From the IMG/VR virus record IMGVR_UViG_3300048928_000637, positions 1 to 25,186 of that record: a stretch of 25,186 bases of DNA. The stretch is one strand, 5' to 3'. The notes under the pieces are model-generated. The model was not told the DNA's origin, made no database searches, and worked only from the letters and a program-made list of their open reading frames with translations. Below are positions 1 through 6,193 of the stretch, in pieces. Source of the DNA: a virus. Position 1 is the stretch's first letter; each line of letters opens with the position of its first letter. The translations under genes were made by a program, and so were the position numbers.

Positions 1-114
1 CTTGGCCGTTTCGCTACAGCAGAACTCGCTGCTGCCGCTTATGACGCAGCAGCCATCGCGGCGTTCGGCCCAAATTGCTTCCTGAACTTCCCGCCTCTCG
101 ATGTGGCGGCATAA
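1..114 (+). CDS. AP2-domain protein, C-terminal fragment (HNH-type endonuclease)
   Basis: This is an open frame running in from the left edge and ending in TAA at 112-114; only the last 37 residues are visible. They include LGRFATAELAAAAYDAAAIA followed by a FG..C.LNFP stretch. That matches the end of the AP2/ERF-type DNA-binding domain, which in phages is normally the C-terminal half of HNH homing endonucleases (LGxFxTxEEAAxAYDxAA...FG...LNFP). The HNH catalytic part would lie left of the window and is inferred, not seen. Such endonucleases are free-standing mobile genes often lodged between structural genes, which fits its place before a decoration-like gene. The next gene begins 17 bp later with its own ribosome-binding site. 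Confidence 0.7.
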   Translation, partial: LGRFATAELAAAAYDAAAIAAFGPNCFLNFPPLDVAA

Positions 115-131
115 TCAACATAGGAGCCGAT

Positions 132-539
132 ATGGCCGACATCACCATCACCGCCGGCAATGTGCTGGCTTCCTCCGACGCCACGATCGAGCACGGCCGT
201 GCCGGGGCCACTATTACGGCTGGTCAGGTTGTGAGTTTGAACACAACCACCGGGAAATATGTTCTGGCCGACGCTGACGGTGCGGCTGGCATTGATCGTC
301 CACGCGGTCTGGCTTTGAACAATGCAGCCGACGGCCAGCCTCTGGCAATCGTGAAGTCCGGCGACGTGACCCTTGGCGGGATGACTGCAGGCGTGACCTA
401 TTACCTCAGCCCGAGCCCCGGTGGCATCGCCCCAAGGGCCGACGTGCTCACAGGCGACATCGTCTCGGTGCTGGGTGTCGCCAAGAGCACCACGGTGCTG
501 GCGCTTGATATCCAGTACAGCGGCGTGGCCTCGGCCTAA
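132..539 (+). CDS. Capsid decoration-like protein
   Basis: A 135-aa protein beginning MADITITAGNV. The ATG at 132 is preceded by TAGGAG at 121-126, which fixes this start over upstream in-frame codons. The sequence is rich in Ala, Gly, Thr and Val with alternating beta-strand character, including ITAGQVVSLNTTTGKYVLAD and a C-terminal VLGVAKSTTVLALDI segment. It resembles small phage head proteins encoded next to the major capsid gene and thought to decorate or cement the capsid. It has no signal peptide or membrane segment. It lies directly before the head-completion genes and its stop overlaps the next start (TAATG). The structural role is inferred from position and composition; no catalytic motif is present. 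Confidence 0.6.
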   Translation: MADITITAGNVLASSDATIEHGRAGATITAGQVVSLNTTTGKYVLADADGAAGIDRPRGLALNNAADGQPLAIVKSGDVTLGGMTAGVTYYLSPSPGGIAPRADVLTGDIVSVLGVAKSTTVLALDIQYSGVASA

Positions 540-679
540 TGGCGACTCGATTGAACTGGTACGTGCCACTGCTGTGCTGGTGCAAGCCGGGCAAGTGGCT
601 GATCCAGTATTTGCTTGGTCGTCAACTTGGCGAATCTCGCCGACGTAGCGCCCACGTGGCAAGCATCATGGTGCAGTAG
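539..679 (+). CDS. Small basic protein in head-completion operon
   Basis: A 46-aa frame starting at the ATG that overlaps the preceding TAA (TAATG at 537-541). It ends in TAG exactly one base before the next ATG at 680, so it fills the space between two better supported genes. The product is Trp/Cys/Arg-rich (WYVPLLCWCKPGKW near the N-terminus, then GRQLGESRRRSAH) with a short hydrophobic central stretch. I do not recognise a family. Support comes from the exact stop/start tiling that runs through this operon, not from similarity, so it could be an untranslated spacer. It is too short to judge codon use with confidence. Confidence 0.45.
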   Translation: MATRLNWYVPLLCWCKPGKWLIQYLLGRQLGESRRRSAHVASIMVQ

Positions 680-883
680 ATGAGAGTCCGCTTCACCGCG
701 GCATACGACTGGGACGTGCCCGAGTTCAAAGGGCGCGTCACGATACATCGGCCCGCCGGCTGGTCTGGCACAGTGAAGCGAGACCACGGCGAGGCTGCAA
801 TCGCAGCAGGAAAGGCGGTGCCGGATGGCACAGAAAACCGGCGCCGGCAATCTGCGCGAAGTACTAATCGCCCAACGTCGTGA
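680..883 (+). CDS. Small conserved-type phage head protein
   Basis: A 67-aa frame whose ATG follows immediately after the previous TAG (TAGATG). The first 50 residues have the form MRVRFTAAYDWDVP, then RVTIHRPAGWSGTVKRD and GEAAIAAGKAV. This is the pattern of a small protein common in alphaproteobacterial phages just upstream of the head-tail joining gene (M-K-V-R-F...D-W...G....V.....A.AA...G.A). Its function is unknown. The last 19 residues overlap the next gene (start 825) in a different frame and look Arg/Ser-rich and unconstrained, so the conserved part probably ends near residue 50. The small size and position suggest an accessory head protein, but that is inference. Confidence 0.6.
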   Translation: MRVRFTAAYDWDVPEFKGRVTIHRPAGWSGTVKRDHGEAAIAAGKAVPDGTENRRRQSARSTNRPTS

Positions 884-1175
884 AGACATCGAAGACGACT
901 ACGGCAACACGCAGGGCCAATGGGTAGAGCAGTGCCGGTTCAACGCCTCAGTGGAGCCGCGGCGCGGCGGCGAGGCGGTCATTGCCGGACGCCTGCAGGG
1001 TACGGTCACGTATATCGTCACTGCCCGCTACAGCGCCGCCGCTGCTGCCGTAGCGCCAGACTGGCGCTTGGTTGATGCTCGCTCCGGCGCTACATACGCG
1101 ATCCGCACGTGGGTGCCCCGCCCGCGGCGCGACTATATCGACGCCGACGTCGAGATCGGAGTTGCCGATGGCTAG
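825..1175 (+). CDS. Head-tail joining protein (SPP1 gp16/head-closure type)
   Basis: A 116-aa protein starting MAQKTGAGNLREVLIAQRRE. The layout matches the phage head-tail joining family (SPP1 gp16, Pfam PF05521). An N-terminal strand of the form LRE.V.IQ.R is followed by a D..GN..G.W (DDYGNTQGQW) turn. Next comes a Pro-Arg-Arg-Gly-Gly-Glu stretch (residues about 44-50), a strand of type VTYIVTARY, and a C-terminal GATYAIRTWVPRPRRDYIDADVE segment. These proteins close the portal channel and dock the tail. Length is typical for the family. It overlaps the preceding small gene by 59 bp and the next gene by 8 bp (ATGGCTAG), consistent with translational coupling. Confidence 0.8.
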   Translation: MAQKTGAGNLREVLIAQRREDIEDDYGNTQGQWVEQCRFNASVEPRRGGEAVIAGRLQGTVTYIVTARYSAAAAAVAPDWRLVDARSGATYAIRTWVPRPRRDYIDADVEIGVADG

Positions 1176-1557
1176 CTCGATCAAGGGACTTCGCGAACTC
1201 GAGCGCAAGCTCAAGGCAATCCCCAAGGCGACCCGGAATGAAGTGCGCTCGGTGCTGGTGAAGTCTGCCGCAGAGATGGTCGACTTGGCACAGGCGATTG
1301 TGCCTGTTGACCAGGGCGAGCTGAAGGGCACCATTCGCCAGCACCCTGGAAAGAACGAACTTGCCGTTGTGGTGCGGGCTGGCGGTGAGGCAACAACCGT
1401 CAATGGCTACGATATGGCCTTGGCGATTGAGCACGGAACCTCGGAAGTTCCGGAACAGCCGTTCTTCTGGAACTCCTACCGAGCCATCAAAAAGAAGGCC
1501 AAGGCCCGCGCCACACGTGCAATCCGCAAAGCAGCGCGCGCTGCGGCAGGTGTTTGA
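1168..1557 (+). CDS. HK97 gp10-like tail completion protein
   Basis: A 129-aa protein with the features of the HK97 gp10 family (PF04883). It opens with MASSIKGLRELERKLKAIPK, an amphipathic helix. The signature VPVDQGELKGTIR (about residues 49-61) corresponds to the family's tP.dtG.Lk.SI. motif. Then come YDMALAIEHGTSEVPEQPF (the family's Y...vE.Gt....qPF motif) and a Lys/Arg/Ala-rich C-terminal helix. Gp10-family proteins sit at the head-tail interface or act in tail completion. The ATG at 1168 lies inside the end of the upstream gene, and the stop overlaps the next start (TGATG). Upstream in-frame starts would run through the head-tail joining gene and were rejected. Confidence 0.85.
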   Translation: MASSIKGLRELERKLKAIPKATRNEVRSVLVKSAAEMVDLAQAIVPVDQGELKGTIRQHPGKNELAVVVRAGGEATTVNGYDMALAIEHGTSEVPEQPFFWNSYRAIKKKAKARATRAIRKAARAAAGV

Positions 1558-1970
1558 TGTCCGACCCATCCCTTCCGCTTCAGGCCGCATTCGTCGCCGC
1601 CTGTAAGGCGCTCAATACTGCGGCCAGCACTCGCGTTTATGACATTGTTCCTCGCGGCCCGACTGGCGCAGTCACCGCCACTTTCCCGTTCATCGCCTTC
1701 GGCTCCCCGGACGCCACGCCGATCGACGAGGACTGTAAGGACCGAACCGACACAACGGTTGTGCTGGACTTCTGGTCGCGGGCAGTCGGCTTCCCCGAAG
1801 CAAAAACCGCAGCAGCCCTCATGCGCGACCGGTTTCACGAAGGCGCCCTGACCGTGACTGGGCACACCATCGACCGCATGTTCGTTGAACGCATCGACAA
1901 TATCCGTGATCCCGACGGACTGACGAGTCGAGTTCGGCTGACGATAAACGTGCAGACCACGCCGACATAA
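1557..1970 (+). CDS. DUF3168-type tail terminator protein
   Basis: A 137-aa protein. It begins MSDPSLPLQAAFVAACKAL, continues with RVYDIVPRG and FPFIAFG, then TTVVLDFWSRAVGFPEAK, and ends with DGLTSRVRLTINVQT. This order (helix, V.D.VP.....FP.I..G, a W.R..G..EA..... helix, and a terminal R..L...) is that of DUF3168 (PF11367) tail-completion/terminator proteins, which cap the tail tube. The ATG at 1557 overlaps the preceding TGA (TGATG). A TTG one codon earlier is possible but the ATG is preferred. It is the last gene before a terminator-like hairpin at 1997-2022. Confidence 0.8.
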   Translation: MSDPSLPLQAAFVAACKALNTAASTRVYDIVPRGPTGAVTATFPFIAFGSPDATPIDEDCKDRTDTTVVLDFWSRAVGFPEAKTAAALMRDRFHEGALTVTGHTIDRMFVERIDNIRDPDGLTSRVRLTINVQTTPT

Positions 1971-1996
1971 CGGCAAGCCCTTATCCCTGAACATTG

Positions 1997-2022
1997 GCCA
2001 CCTTAACGGTGGCTTTCTTTTT
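1997..2022 (+). terminator. Terminator-like hairpin before the tail-tube gene
   Basis: A perfect 6-bp stem GCCACC (1997-2002) / GGTGGC (2008-2013) with loop TTAAC is followed by TTTCTTTTT (2014-2022). This is a textbook intrinsic terminator shape. It lies between the tail terminator gene and the tail-tube gene, whose ribosome-binding site (GGAG, 2025-2028) starts only three bases after the T-run. Transcription from the head genes would have to be partly terminated here or antiterminated, or a new transcript would have to start downstream. No promoter fits in the 13 bp that remain. Partial termination that sets the ratio of head to tail transcripts is one reading. Confidence 0.65.
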
Positions 2023-2035
2023 ATGGAGCCACCCA

Positions 2036-2473
2036 ATGGCAACGACCACCAAGCTACTCATTCAGATCGAAGCCGTTGCGGACTCCGGAACATACGCAGT
2101 CAACTGCTCGATCAATACCACTCGCGAGTTCACATTAGAGGCGTCGACTTCCGACTTTGTCGAGCCCAACTGCAACGACGAACAGGCGCCAAACTGGCAG
2201 GGCCGCGTGATCGACGTCCTGTCCGCCGGCATCAACGGTGCTGGCACCACCGACCCGGTGTCGTTTGGCGTGCTGCGTGGCCTGATGCTTGCAGCGCAGC
2301 CATTCAACATGCGCGTAAAGCTCGATATTCCGCTGGCCTCCGGCGGCGGCTACTTCGCCGGCCCGTATGTCATGACTTCGCTTGGCCTCGCCAAGGAAGG
2401 AAAGGGCATCGTTTCGAGCACGATGGCTTTCCAATCCGCCGGCGAAATCACCTGGGTTGACGCTGCGGCCTGA
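2036..2473 (+). CDS. Major tail tube protein
   Basis: A 145-aa protein starting MATTTKLLIQIEAV at 2036, with GGAG eight bases upstream. An in-frame TTG at 1994 would put the terminator hairpin inside the gene and was rejected. The pattern is that of siphovirus tail-tube proteins: an N-terminal strand, REFTLEAS, NWQGRVIDVLSAGINGAGTT, a VKLDIPLASGGGYFAGPYVM segment, and the typical end (GIVSSTMAFQSAGEITWV, where S...F.S.G...W is characteristic). The protein polymerises into the non-contractile tail around the tape measure. Its place between tail terminator and assembly chaperone is canonical. Its isolation between a terminator hairpin and its own strong RBS fits the high copy number needed. Confidence 0.85.
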   Translation: MATTTKLLIQIEAVADSGTYAVNCSINTTREFTLEASTSDFVEPNCNDEQAPNWQGRVIDVLSAGINGAGTTDPVSFGVLRGLMLAAQPFNMRVKLDIPLASGGGYFAGPYVMTSLGLAKEGKGIVSSTMAFQSAGEITWVDAAA

Positions 2474-2494
2474 TAGGTTGCGAGAGGAGCGCAA

Positions 2495-2902
2495 ATGAGC
2501 GATGCAATCGCCGAACTAATCTGGGGGGACGGGCCGCAAAGGTTCCGCCTCCCCATCGGACAACTCCGCGAGCTTCAGGACAAGTGCGATGCGGGTCCGG
2601 CCCGCATCCTGGCCAGACTTGGTGGCATCGATTGGAAAATCGATGATATCCGCGAGACGGTAAGGCTCGGTCTGATCGGTGGCGGCATGCTGCCGCCCGC
2701 TGCCTACACGCTGGTCAAGCGATACATTGATGATCGAGACGGCGGGCTGATGGAAAGTCGGCAGCACGCGCAAATCATCCTGATGAAAGCGCTGGTCGGC
2801 GACCCGAGCGACCCTGTGGGGGAGCAGGAGACGGCGGAGACACCGCCGACCCCGACGCCAAAATCAAGTTCAGCCACTTCTTCGCCTGGGGAGCCATCTT
2901 AG
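2495..2902 (+). CDS. Tail assembly chaperone, first ORF (GTA gp10-like)
   Basis: A 135-aa protein preceded by GAGAGGAG. The product MSDAIAELIWGDGPQRFRLP, LRELQDKCDAGPARILARL, DIRETVRLGLIGGG and a final NILMK-like helix (QIILMKALVG) matches the gene-transfer-agent gp10 / phage tail-assembly-chaperone family. Typical traits are W.DG...F.L...L.ELQ...+.GP..I..RL......+I.ET+RLGL.GG. These chaperones wrap the tape measure before tube polymerisation. After about residue 108 the frame turns into a low-complexity Pro/Thr/Ser tail. The conserved second chaperone domain continues in the -1 frame (see 2734-3048), so this ORF is probably the unshifted product of a frameshifted pair. Confidence 0.85.
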   Translation: MSDAIAELIWGDGPQRFRLPIGQLRELQDKCDAGPARILARLGGIDWKIDDIRETVRLGLIGGGMLPPAAYTLVKRYIDDRDGGLMESRQHAQIILMKALVGDPSDPVGEQETAETPPTPTPKSSSATSSPGEPS

Positions 2903-3048
2903 GCTTTTCGCCGAGACAGGTTGACGAGTCTACCCTGTGGCAGATGACGGCAGCAATCGACGGCTATAAGGCGGCGAACGCTACGGAGCCGGAGGCTAAG
3001 CCGCCGAGCGCGGACGAGTTCTTCGAGCAGGTCGCGCGGCTGGGCTAA
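2734..3048 (+). CDS. Tail assembly chaperone, second ORF, probably read by -1 frameshift
   Basis: The frame is open from 2734 to the TAA at 3046-3048 but has no ATG, GTG or TTG before the conserved part, which begins about 2860. From there it reads KIKFSHFFAWGAILGFSPRQ, then VDESTLWQMTAAIDGYKAAN and ADEFFEQVARLG. That is the usual second tail-chaperone domain of GTA-like phages (W...G..GLSP..v..mt...f.aai.Gy). The upstream gp10-like ORF is in frame +2 and this is frame +1, so a -1 slip joins them. Candidate slip sites are the five G at 2818-2822 (GTG GGG GAG) and AAAA at 2860-2863 (CCA AAA TCA). An internal ATG at 2944 would give only 34 residues and lose the conserved start. The stop overlaps the 3' end of the minus-strand gene at 3045. 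Confidence 0.65.
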   Translation, partial: SRRRADGKSAARANHPDESAGRRPERPCGGAGDGGDTADPDAKIKFSHFFAWGAILGFSPRQVDESTLWQMTAAIDGYKAANATEPEAKPPSADEFFEQVARLG

Positions 3049-3293
3049 TCCACCAACGAGCGCTGCGTGGGCTTCCACCCTCGCGGCGCCTTGTGGCGCG
3101 TTTTGGCGCCGCAGTGAGGGCATTGGTAAGCCCGCAATTCGCTCATGATCTGGGCGATCACCCATACAGGAATCCAGAAGCCTACTGTCACCAGTGCAAG
3201 CAGCAGATGCAGCACGTGGTTAGGCGTCTGCTTCTCCGCAAGCACCATCCTGTCGTCGTCCGGACAGTACCGCCGAAGTTTGGCCGTTCCCAT
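3045..3293 (-). CDS. Small membrane zinc-ribbon protein, antisense moron
   Basis: An 82-aa protein on the opposite strand to the late operon, filling the gap between the chaperone and the tape measure. Residues 22-52 read KQTPNHVLHLLLALVTVGFW then IPVWVIAQIMS, a single long hydrophobic segment, followed by YQCPHCGAKTRHK (Cys58, Cys61). The T.NH.LHL.L...T.G.W.PVW....... plus C..CG pattern recurs in small phage and bacterial membrane proteins of unknown role. The ATG at 3291-3293 follows AGGTGA closely; an internal Met at residue 16 is an alternative. The stop codon overlaps the chaperone TAA tail to tail. A weak promoter (TTGAAT at 3345-3350, AGGCTA complement at 3323-3328, 16-bp spacer) may lie in the tape-measure start. 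Function is unknown; superinfection exclusion is one guess. Confidence 0.65.
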   Translation of the reverse strand: MGTAKLRRYCPDDDRMVLAEKQTPNHVLHLLLALVTVGFWIPVWVIAQIMSELRAYQCPHCGAKTRHKAPRGWKPTQRSLVD

Positions 3294-3332
3294 CTTCACC
3301 TGCCGCTTGTCGGTCCATCGAGAGGCTATCAC

Positions 3333-5405
3333 GTGGCGGATCAAATTCAAACGCTGCTCGTCTCGCTTGAAGCTCGAATCGCGGGCTACGAGAGAGAAAT
3401 GAAGCGCGCCGTCGGGATTGCGAACAGGAACGCAAACTCGATCGAGACCCGGTTCAGGACCATGAACCGCAATATTTCCAACACGATGAACGGCGTCAGC
3501 CGGACGATCGGCGCGGCATTTGCAGGCGTCGCTGCCCTTCAGGGTGCCCAGTCGCTGATCGATGCCTCGGTTCGCATCGAGAACAGTCTGAAGGTTGCCG
3601 GGCTTGCGGGTGAGGATCTCGCACAAGTCTATGACAGCTTGCGCGATTCAGCGCTTCGAAATGCGGCCCCATTTGAAAGTCTGGTCGATCTTTACGGGCG
3701 CGTAGCGCTCGTGCAGAAAGAGCTAGGCGTTTCAAGCGAGGACCTCACAGGTTTTGCTGACAACGTGGCCCTTGCGCTGCGCGTCTCCGGGCAGTCTGCA
3801 TCCGAGGCAAGTGGTGCACTCCTACAGTTTAGCCAGGCTCTTGGCTCCGGCGTTGTGCGCGCCGAAGAGTTCAACTCCATTCTGGAGGGCGCACCAACCA
3901 TCCTGCAGGCGGCGGCGGCCGGCATTGTTGAGGCGGAGGGCTCCGTAGCCAAACTCCGCGCCATCATGTTGGAGGGCAATCTATCTTCCAAAGCACTCTT
4001 TGATGGCTTCGCTGCCGGATCCGTCATCCTCGAGGAGAAGGTCGCTGGTTCGACGCTCACCGTCTCTCAGGGCTTTGAAAACCTCAATACCCAGTTGATT
4101 GATGTTGCTCGCCGATTCAACGAGTCGGCTGGCGTTAGCGCGCTACTGAACGACGAGCTTAAGTCACTTGGGCAGGGCGTCCAAGATTTGGCGATCTTCT
4201 TGGAAAATATCGTTGGGCCGGTGCAGACATTTGTCGGCAGCATCCAAACCGGCATCGACAAGGTCCAGGAACTTTCAAGCGCCATCGCCCAGATTACTGG
4301 TCTTGAGCGTATTGGCTTTGATGCCGCGATAACGACCAACAACCTTACAGGTGGAGTTGGGCTTTCCGCCAATAGCAGCGCCGCCGGACGAGTGCTGGAC
4401 CAGACATTCGAACTCGTAGGTGCGACGCCGCAGGACGAGGCCCTCGCTGCCATTATGGCAGGAAAGGCCGAGCCAGAACCACTGAAAATTGTGGTCGAGG
4501 GCTCCAATCCGATCAGCATCAAAGATCCACAATACAAGCCTCCCGCCGGTTCAGGCGGCAAGGGCGGTTCCAAGCAAACCCCGGCCGAAAAGTTCGACGA
4601 CGCACTCAAAAAGCAGGCAGAAGAAAACCGCCTGCTCGCCGAAAAGACTGCGCTCCAGGCGACGCTGAATCCGTTGGTCAACGACTACGACTCGGCGCTG
4701 ACCAAGCTACAGGTCACGCAAGAATTGCAGTCGGCTGCCACGGCCGCCGGCATTGCTATGACTCCGGAACTCGCCGCAACGATCGAAGACCTCGCCACCG
4801 GCTACGCCACGGCGACAGTTGAAGCAGCAAAGCTGGCCGAGGCGCAGGAAAATGCGCGCGAGTCCATGCGAACCTGGTTCGATCTGGGCAAGTCCGCAAC
4901 ACGCGGATTTATCGACGATCTGGTCGAGGGCAAAGACGCGGCCGAAGCGCTCGGGAATGTCTTCAACAAGCTCGGCGACCAGCTTCTGGACATGGGCCTA
5001 TCTGCTCTCTTCGGTGGCGGTGCAGGCGGCGGTTTCGGCCTGATTGGCAAGGCGTTTGGCTTTGCTGGCGGCGGATATACCGGCAACGGCGGCAAGTATG
5101 AGCCAGCCGGCGTCGTGCACCGTGGTGAGTACGTTTTCACCAAAGAGCAAACGGCGAAACTTGGCGCCGGCAACCTTGCCGCGCTCGCCAAGGGGTACGC
5201 CAACGGCGGTCTCGTCGGTGCTCCCGCTCCCATGTCACGCGCCGCGAACGACAACGTCAGCGTGCCGGTCAGCATCTCAATCGATGCTCGAGGTGCTGAT
5301 GCCGGCGGCCTTGCCCGAGTGGAGCAGCGGCTGGCGGCTCTGCAAGCAGAACTCCCTGGCCAAGTAAAGAACATCGTCCGCACGAAGGGCACGAAATGGA
5401 GGTGA
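3333..5405 (+). CDS. Tape measure protein
   Basis: A 690-aa protein. The frame is open from 3093, but residues before 3333 are the shadow of the minus-strand gene. The GTG at 3333 has GAGAGG seven bases upstream and begins VADQIQTLLVSLEARIAGYE, a natural tape-measure start. Residues about 55-250 form the tape-measure domain: AAFAGVAALQGAQSLIDAS, FESLVDLYGRV, LGSGVVRAEEFNSILEGAPT, ISKALFDGF-like, TLTVSQGFENLNTQL. A charged coiled-coil stretch lies around 420-520. The C-terminus has the usual glycine-rich F.GGGYTG.GG..EPAGVVHRGEYVF segment. It sets tail length; 690 residues suggests a relatively short siphovirus tail. The protein ends GTKWR, and the same 12-bp junction sequence recurs after the next gene. 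Confidence 0.93.
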   Translation: MADQIQTLLVSLEARIAGYEREMKRAVGIANRNANSIETRFRTMNRNISNTMNGVSRTIGAAFAGVAALQGAQSLIDASVRIENSLKVAGLAGEDLAQVYDSLRDSALRNAAPFESLVDLYGRVALVQKELGVSSEDLTGFADNVALALRVSGQSASEASGALLQFSQALGSGVVRAEEFNSILEGAPTILQAAAAGIVEAEGSVAKLRAIMLEGNLSSKALFDGFAAGSVILEEKVAGSTLTVSQGFENLNTQLIDVARRFNESAGVSALLNDELKSLGQGVQDLAIFLENIVGPVQTFVGSIQTGIDKVQELSSAIAQITGLERIGFDAAITTNNLTGGVGLSANSSAAGRVLDQTFELVGATPQDEALAAIMAGKAEPEPLKIVVEGSNPISIKDPQYKPPAGSGGKGGSKQTPAEKFDDALKKQAEENRLLAEKTALQATLNPLVNDYDSALTKLQVTQELQSAATAAGIAMTPELAATIEDLATGYATATVEAAKLAEAQENARESMRTWFDLGKSATRGFIDDLVEGKDAAEALGNVFNKLGDQLLDMGLSALFGGGAGGGFGLIGKAFGFAGGGYTGNGGKYEPAGVVHRGEYVFTKEQTAKLGAGNLAALAKGYANGGLVGAPAPMSRAANDNVSVPVSISIDARGADAGGLARVEQRLAALQAELPGQVKNIVRTKGTKWR

Positions 5406-5587
5406 GCATGAACGAAAATGCATTTGCCGAGCTAACGAGGCGTGTGGAGGCACTTGAAGGTGATGCATCACGGCAGCTAAGGGCCGGCTTCACGGAAACG
5501 ATCGACGTGCCCCTGATGGACCTCGCCAGCGATATTGCGTCCGCGGTTGCTGATCTGGCCAAAAATCGGCACCCCGGCACGAAATGG
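5388..5587 (+). repeat. 12-bp direct repeat GGCACGAAATGG flanking a small gene
   Basis: Copies lie at 5388-5399 and 5576-5587, with starts 188 bp apart. Both are read in the same phase (Gly-Thr-Lys-Trp) as the C-terminal codons of the gene they end. Both overlap a possible start codon of the following gene. Recombination between them would remove the 61-aa gene precisely and leave an intact tape-measure end overlapping the 5584 start. Confidence 0.7.
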
Positions 5588-5593
5588 CGCTGA
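5408..5593 (+). CDS. Small helical protein between tape measure and Dit-like gene
   Basis: A 61-aa protein, MNENAFAELTRRVEALEGDA then FTETIDVPLMDLASDIASAV, ending GTKWR. I chose ATG 5408 because GGAGGTG at 5399-5405 lies at the right distance; an ATG at 5396 is in frame but has a poor RBS. The product is mostly amphipathic helix and has no recognised family. Its last codons copy the end of the tape measure gene: GGCACGAAATGG occurs at 5388-5399 and at 5576-5587, both times read G-T-K-W. The gene thus sits exactly between two copies of a junction sequence, as if inserted or duplicated there. It overlaps the following ATG at 5584. Confidence 0.6.
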   Translation: MNENAFAELTRRVEALEGDASRQLRAGFTETIDVPLMDLASDIASAVADLAKNRHPGTKWR

Positions 5594-6189
5594 CCGAACC
5601 ACTCGATCTGCTCACCGACTTCCCTGGATGGTCGACTGACTTCGCGCTGAAGGCGCGGCAGGAGCAATCCCGCCACGCCTCCGGCCGGACTCGCGTGAAG
5701 GATTTCGGCACGCCACTCTGGACGGCAACTTGGCAGAGCCGGTCGCTGTCTCGGCGACAACTGGACGAGTGGCGCGCTCGACTTGAGTACGCCATGGTCT
5801 CGCAGATAACCTTCGTTGCCTGGTCGTTTAGCCGGTGCCGTCCAATGGCGCACCAGGGCAGCGGCACGCTTCCGACGGGTGAGTTGCACACCATTGGCGA
5901 TGACGACAAGACGGTGCGTGTTGCCGATCTCGTTGGCATCCAGCTATCGGTCGGCGACATGCTCCGCATTGGCAGCGGCCTCTATCGCGTGTTGGAGCCG
6001 GCGACAGGAAGTCCAACGCCGCTTTTCACTGTCTCGCCACACCTCTGGCCCGGCACGGCGACCGGCCAGGACGTCATCATCGAGAAACCTTGGTGCCTGA
6101 TGACAGTCGACCCCGGCAGCCTTTCGGCGCCGGCCGATCCCGGCACCGGTCGCGGTGCCATATCCTTCACGGCCACAGAGGCTCGCTAA
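5584..6189 (+). CDS. Distal-tail-like (Dit position) protein
   Basis: A 201-aa protein starting MALTEPLDLLTDFPGWSTDF. It has an early FPGW.T.F.L..RQE.S....G.......G...W.A...S (SKSLS-like RSLSRRQLDEWRARL) pattern and a central strand-rich domain with GSGTLPTGELHTIGDDD and DMLRIGSGLYRVLEPATG. It ends with TVSPHLWPGTATGQDVI and a short tail. Proteins of this kind follow the tape measure in alphaproteobacterial siphophages and occupy the place of the distal tail protein, which joins tube to tip. No enzymatic motif was seen. The call rests on synteny (tape measure, this gene, DUF2163 protein) and overall shape, so the exact Dit assignment is inference. The start overlaps the previous gene. Confidence 0.6.
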   Translation: MALTEPLDLLTDFPGWSTDFALKARQEQSRHASGRTRVKDFGTPLWTATWQSRSLSRRQLDEWRARLEYAMVSQITFVAWSFSRCRPMAHQGSGTLPTGELHTIGDDDKTVRVADLVGIQLSVGDMLRIGSGLYRVLEPATGSPTPLFTVSPHLWPGTATGQDVIIEKPWCLMTVDPGSLSAPADPGTGRGAISFTATEAR

Positions 6190-6193
6190 CCGC

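Noticed and set aside
370-380. Another CTTGGCGGG in the decoration-like gene as a fourth RNA hairpin
   Set aside because: The flanks do not pair, and it lies in a coding sequence. The 8-mer alone is common in GC-rich DNA.
3093-3332. 80-residue N-terminal extension of the tape measure frame
   Set aside because: The extension is His/Cys/Arg-rich and unlike a tape measure. It is the antisense shadow of the minus-strand membrane gene, and GTG 3333 has its own good RBS.
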